The notes below the pieces were generated by a model. It ran no database searches, had not been told where the DNA came from, and worked only from the letters and a program-made list of their open reading frames with translations. DNA of 8,531 nucleotides from Lichenicola sp964247735 (GTDB lineage Bacteria > Pseudomonadota > Alphaproteobacteria > Acetobacterales > Acetobacteraceae): the NCBI GenBank assembly GCA_964247735.1, contig CAXTVS010000099.1, positions 1 through 8,531 of the forward strand. The letters are read 5' to 3'. Position 1 is the first letter of the stretch, and the number at the start of each line of letters is the position of its first letter. Position numbers and translations under genes: made by a program. Of this stretch, positions 5,777-8,531 are shown in pieces.

Positions 5777-6697
5777 ATGGGAAAGATACACAGGCTCATC
5801 GACGAACAAGGCGTCCAAGCGGCGAAAGCAGGCAGCGAGGATCGTCTCGGCCGTCTTTGCATCGAAACCGCCTTTGCCGTGATGTCCGACGAACGGCAGA
5901 AGGTTGGCGTGATGCACGCGGGCTTCGCCATGACCGCTCTTCCGCACAAGCGACTTACCGAGAACGTTTGGGTCCGGGACAGCGCCAACGTGCGTCTCCG
6001 CGTCGAAAGCGGCGCGGATGCTGAAGGCGAGCTGGTCGGTGTCCCGTATGGCTCGATCGCCCGGATGATCCTGCTCTATCTCCAGAGCGAAGCGGTCAAG
6101 ACCAGAAGCCGTGAAGTCGAGCTCGGCAAGTCGATGAACGCGTGGCTCCGGACGATGGACATCGATAACGGCGGCAAGTCGTACAAGCTGGTTCGGGAAC
6201 AATCAAAGCGGCTGAGCCTGTGCCGCCTGACCTTCTACCGGGTGGGTGCGGCATCCACGCAGATCACCAACGGATCTTTTGTCCGAAACGCCATTCTTCC
6301 CAACGAAAACAGCGGAAACCAACTCACGCTCTGGCGTGAAGTCGTCCGGCTAGACGAAGACTTCTACAAGAGTCTGATCGAGCACCCCATGCCCGTCCAG
6401 GAGGCCGCCATTAGGCGGCTCGGAGGGCGCAGCATGGCCATCGACGTCTACGTCTGGCTCGCTTATCGCCTGCACAGTCTCGAGAAGCCGACTACGGTAA
6501 GCTGGCCCGCCCTCTACAACCAGTTTGGCGCGGGTTTCGAACTGATCAGAAAATTCCGCGTCACTTTCAAAGATAATCTGGCGCTAGCTCTCGCGGCCTA
6601 CCCCGCGGCCCATGTCGAGGCCGACGAGAAGGGACTGATCCTCTATCCGTCGGCTCCGCCGGTCGCCTATCGCCGCCCGCTGTCGATCGCAGGCTGA
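5777..6697 (+). CDS. repA: Plasmid replication initiator, RepA_C family
   Basis: A 306-residue initiator of the 'plasmid encoded RepA' family, found mainly on alpha- and other proteobacterial plasmids. It binds iterons and starts replication from the adjacent origin. The recognisable family core is in the C-terminal half: ITNGSFVRNAILP, LWREVVRLDEDFYKSLIEHP, MAIDVYVWLAYRLHSLEKPT, VSWPALYNQFGAGFELIRKF and a final segment ending in LILYPSAPPV. The run of conserved blocks is uninterrupted, so the gene looks intact. ATG 5777 is chosen because AGAGAGGG lies five bases before it. ATG 5750, nine codons earlier, has no ribosome binding site. Iterons flank the gene on both sides, and one (5713-5728) is close enough to the start to allow autorepression. 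It is read in the same direction as parAB, 334 bases further on. Confidence 0.93.
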   Translation: MGKIHRLIDEQGVQAAKAGSEDRLGRLCIETAFAVMSDERQKVGVMHAGFAMTALPHKRLTENVWVRDSANVRLRVESGADAEGELVGVPYGSIARMILLYLQSEAVKTRSREVELGKSMNAWLRTMDIDNGGKSYKLVREQSKRLSLCRLTFYRVGAASTQITNGSFVRNAILPNENSGNQLTLWREVVRLDEDFYKSLIEHPMPVQEAAIRRLGGRSMAIDVYVWLAYRLHSLEKPTTVSWPALYNQFGAGFELIRKFRVTFKDNLALALAAYPAAHVEADEKGLILYPSAPPVAYRRPLSIAG

Positions 6698-6734
6698 GAG
6701 AGCGGCTCGGATGCGACTCGAGGAGGGCAACCCC

Positions 6735-7140
6735 CGGAAGCAAAGTCCGATCCGCCACCGCTTGAGGCGCTATGGCCGCCCCCCAAGCACCAGGCTGACT
6801 GAACGCGAGCGTCAGCTTTGGCGGAAGTAGGGTCCGATTGCCGCTTCAGCTCCGGAAGTGGAGTTCGGTTCCCGCGGAAGTAGAGTCCGAAAGCCGGTGG
6901 CCGAGCGGCAGAAGAGACCGATCGAGACGGCATCAGAGCCAGAGGCGTTTCACACTCAGCCCCAGCGGACTAGAACGGAAGTGAAGTCCGATCCGACGCC
7001 CTTACTGCCGAAACCTTCGGCCAGCCAAGTGACCAGAGCGGCCCGGCATAGAGGTAAAGTCCAAGCCTCAGACAAGCTATGCGCCACCAACAATCGGCCA
7101 GAATGAATGTGAGCGACCGCCTCTCGGACTCTACTTCCGC
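6735..7140. repeat. Downstream iteron cluster, mostly inverted relative to the upstream one
   Basis: Copies of the 16-bp iteron, here read as CGGAAGTAGAGTCCGA, lie at 6735-6750, 6822-6837, 6853-6868, 6875-6890 (consensus) and 6976-6991, with a decayed copy at 7049-7064. The last, 7125-7140, is in the opposite orientation and is identical to the copy at 5495-5510. Spacing is irregular except 6853/6875 (22 bases, two helical turns). The region holds no convincing gene. It may be a second initiator-binding block for copy-number control by titration or plasmid pairing, or part of a larger origin. Confidence 0.8.
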
Positions 7141-7348
7141 CCTCAGCGCTATTCGCCGCGGAGGTCACGAGCCCGCATAGACAATCGCCAGCAGCCTAAC
7201 GCAGATACCGCGCCGACGCCGTGTCCAGGCTCGGAGCGCAAATAGTCTGACCCTTTCTGCGCACGATCGCACATGGCGCACAGAAGAACGGATGCCTGCC
7301 TCTACCTAATCGCGAAGACCGCGACTGAAGAACAGCTTACTTTTTGAT
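7141..7348. other. Short gene-free stretch after the iterons
   Basis: No gene or clear repeat. A small inverted repeat TCGCG/CGCGA (about 7310-7324) lies near its right end, before the DeoR-type fragment. Confidence 0.35.
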
Positions 7349-7624
7349 GTGTTCGTTTGCGCCAAAGGTCGCGAGGCGTTGTCCACCATGCGCCGCGATC
7401 TCGACATCCTCGCCCGCGAGGGCGCATTGCTGCGCACCTTCGGCGGTGCTGCTCCTGTCGAACGATTGCTGTCCGAGCAGTTGCTTGCCGAGCGGGCTGC
7501 CAAGAGCGCGCCCGAGAAGCGAGCCATCGCCGTGCTGGCGAACGGCATCGTCGAGGACGGCGAGACGATCATTCTCGACGCGGGCACCACGACCGGGGCG
7601 CTTGCCGAGCTGTTGCGGTCACGC
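7349..7624 (+). pseudogene. DeoR-family regulator fragment, truncated at both ends
   Basis: The translation contains the end of the DeoR/GlpR DNA-binding helix (STMRRDLDILAREGALLRTFGGA), the usual linker (ERAAKSAPEKRAIAVLANGIV) and the start of the sugar-phosphate sensor domain (EDGETIILDAGTTTGALAELL). The first helices of the HTH are missing and the sensor domain stops after about 25 residues. The frame then runs into sequence that belongs to an IS66 fragment on the other strand. The open frame continues to 8068, but beyond 7624 it is only a low-complexity Ser-rich antisense reading. Intact relatives are about 250 residues and usually control sugar metabolism genes. This piece cannot work as such. 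Confidence 0.85.
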
Positions 7625-7899
7625 AGCGGCCTGCGGGACGCCGTGCCGGACGAGGGTGCACCGGGTTCCGGCCGATCGCCGTTGGATGACGTGACCGCCG
7701 TTGCGCGATCCTCGCTGGCCGCGGCCTCGAGCTCCTCGAGTTGCAGTTCGAGCTGGTCGAGCCTGGCGCCGCGCTCGGCGGAGGCGCCGAACCGCTCCTG
7801 CCGCAGCTTGGCGATCAGCAGCTTGAGATGCGCGACCATGGCATCCAGCCCGCTCGCTCGCACCTCTGCCTCCTCGTCGATGTGCCGGATTATGTGCAT
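7625..7899 (-). pseudogene. IS66-family TnpC transposase, N-terminal fragment
   Basis: Reading leftward, the protein starts near MHIIRHIDEEAEVRASGLDA and contains the typical IS66 TnpC coiled-coil opening: MVAHLKLLIAKLRQERFGAS, then AERGARLDQLELQLEELEAA, then the polar linker ending TASRRPL. After RRPL (about 7625) the similarity is lost and the sequence becomes the antisense of the DeoR fragment. The zinc-binding and DDE catalytic domains (roughly 400 residues in intact TnpC) are gone. No ribosome binding site precedes the first Met and the usual N-terminal 20-30 residues are shorter than normal. It is a dead fragment, and its broken end defines a recombination junction with the DeoR piece. 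Confidence 0.85.
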
Positions 7900-7943
7900 G
7901 GCTTATGTGACCATAAAGCATCAAGAAGACGGCGCCGCTGAAC

Positions 7944-8306
7944 CTACTCCGCGGCTTCGTCGGCCGGAGCGAGCCCGAGCTCCTGACGTAGATGCGCAAA
8001 CTGCTGCGGGTTCATGCTGCGTCGGTCTTTCAGCAGCTCGGCAAGTGCGGCAACGCCGGCGGCGGTGAAGTAGGCGCGTGCCAAGAAGGCGGAGTGCGTC
8101 TGGTAGGGGATGCTGACCAAGCCGCGCTCCACCAAGCCGGTCATCGCCTTGGGGACCTTGGGTTGGCCCTTGTCGGGCCCTGAACCCCAAGTACGCAGCA
8201 GCATGCCGTCGGCCAGCTTCGGGTAGCTGCCGAAATGCCGGCAGAACTCGCGGCGAATGAGGTCCCGCTCGATGGACGTGAAGGAGCTGGCGATGGAAGC
8301 GGGCAT
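7944..8306 (-). CDS. Uncharacterised 120-residue protein, possible winged-helix
   Basis: The protein begins MPASIASSFTSIERDLIRRE and shows a well-balanced composition, unlike the chance frames nearby. Segments of note are ERDLIRREFCRHFGSYPKLADGM split by a Pro (13-35), WGSGPDKGQPKVPKAMTGLV (40-59), ARAYFTAAGVAALAELL (77-93) and FAHLRQELGLAPADEAAE at the end (103-120). The FTAAGVAAL pattern is common at the end of winged-helix DNA-binding domains, so a small regulator is possible but unproven. The frame stays open upstream to the window edge. ATG 8304-8306 is chosen because conserved-looking sequence starts there, and an in-frame GTG five codons earlier is an alternative. Neither has a good ribosome binding site. 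I do not recognise the family by name. Confidence 0.6.
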   Translation of the reverse strand: MPASIASSFTSIERDLIRREFCRHFGSYPKLADGMLLRTWGSGPDKGQPKVPKAMTGLVERGLVSIPYQTHSAFLARAYFTAAGVAALAELLKDRRSMNPQQFAHLRQELGLAPADEAAE

Positions 8307-8531
8307 ATCGCAATTTGGCACGGATTTAGAGCATGCTGCCAGGATGCTTGGTGGCTGAAAGGAGCTTGTCCTGGTTCTGCTGGGCAGATCAACGCTCCAG
8401 ACCTCGACTGAGCGTTCGAGCTCTCCGGCGCGGATCATGCGCGAAGCGCCTAAGCTCGTGGCGGCCCGTCCGCCTCGCGCGACGAGATCGTCCAGCGCCT
8501 CGGGTCGGCGCGCCCAGCCGGTCACGGCGTG
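8307..8531. other. Right edge, open frame of unclear status
   Basis: The minus frame of the 120-residue gene stays open to about 8525 and would encode an Arg- and Ser-rich extension beginning MTGWARRPEALDDL. I cannot tell whether this is a true N-terminal extension, a separate broken gene or a chance frame. No other feature was seen. Confidence 0.3.

Noticed and set aside
5684..6202. Minus-strand frame of 172 codons opposite repA
   Set aside because: It lies antisense to the RepA gene, which has strong family motifs in the forward frame.
6698..6760. Rho-independent terminator after repA
   Set aside because: No stable GC-rich hairpin followed by a T-run was seen after the stop codon.

Overview
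This is a high-GC segment that looks like the backbone of a low-copy plasmid from an alphaproteobacterium. Host and plasmid status are inferred from the protein families and base composition; no chromosomal housekeeping gene is present. The clearest part is a mini-replicon at about 3140-7140. It contains a ParA-type ATPase gene, a small basic partition-like gene overlapping it, three DnaA-box-like sequences, a RepA-type initiator gene, and 16-bp iterons on both sides of the initiator.

Left to right: (1) 3-908, the 3' part of an intact tyrosine recombinase gene, with its N terminus outside the window. (2) 909-1448, a palindrome, a long poly-C tract and a frameshifted remnant of a second tyrosine recombinase on the other strand. 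(3) 1449-2025, no recognisable gene. (4) 2026-2835 on the minus strand, a tightly spaced pair: a 56-residue basic protein followed by a 210-residue protein with a TIR/deoxyribosyltransferase-like motif pattern, read from a TTG codon. (5) About 3139-3850, a gene-free, less GC-rich stretch carrying many copies of a short palindrome close to TTAYCCGGTAA. (6) 3851-4465, no recognisable gene until the par promoter region, which holds another copy of the palindrome and a 9-bp inverted repeat. (7) 4466-5442, parA and the small parB-like gene. (8) 5443-5776, two more palindromes 17 bp apart, then iterons and DnaA-box-like sites. (9) 5777-6697, repA. (10) 6698-7140, a second iteron cluster, mostly in the opposite orientation. 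(11) 7349-7899, a scar joining a DeoR-type regulator fragment to an IS66 TnpC fragment. (12) 7944-8306, an uncharacterised 120-residue protein gene.

Working together: RepA would bind the iterons and, with DnaA, open the origin. ParA and the small DNA-binding partner would segregate the plasmid, with the TTAYCCGGTAA array as the likely centromere and the copies at both ends of parAB as likely operators. The same palindrome upstream of parA, downstream of parB and across the 700-bp array is the strongest undescribed signal here. The second is the small-protein/TIR-like gene pair, a candidate defence or toxin module. The flanks are recombination debris, typical of plasmid accessory DNA.
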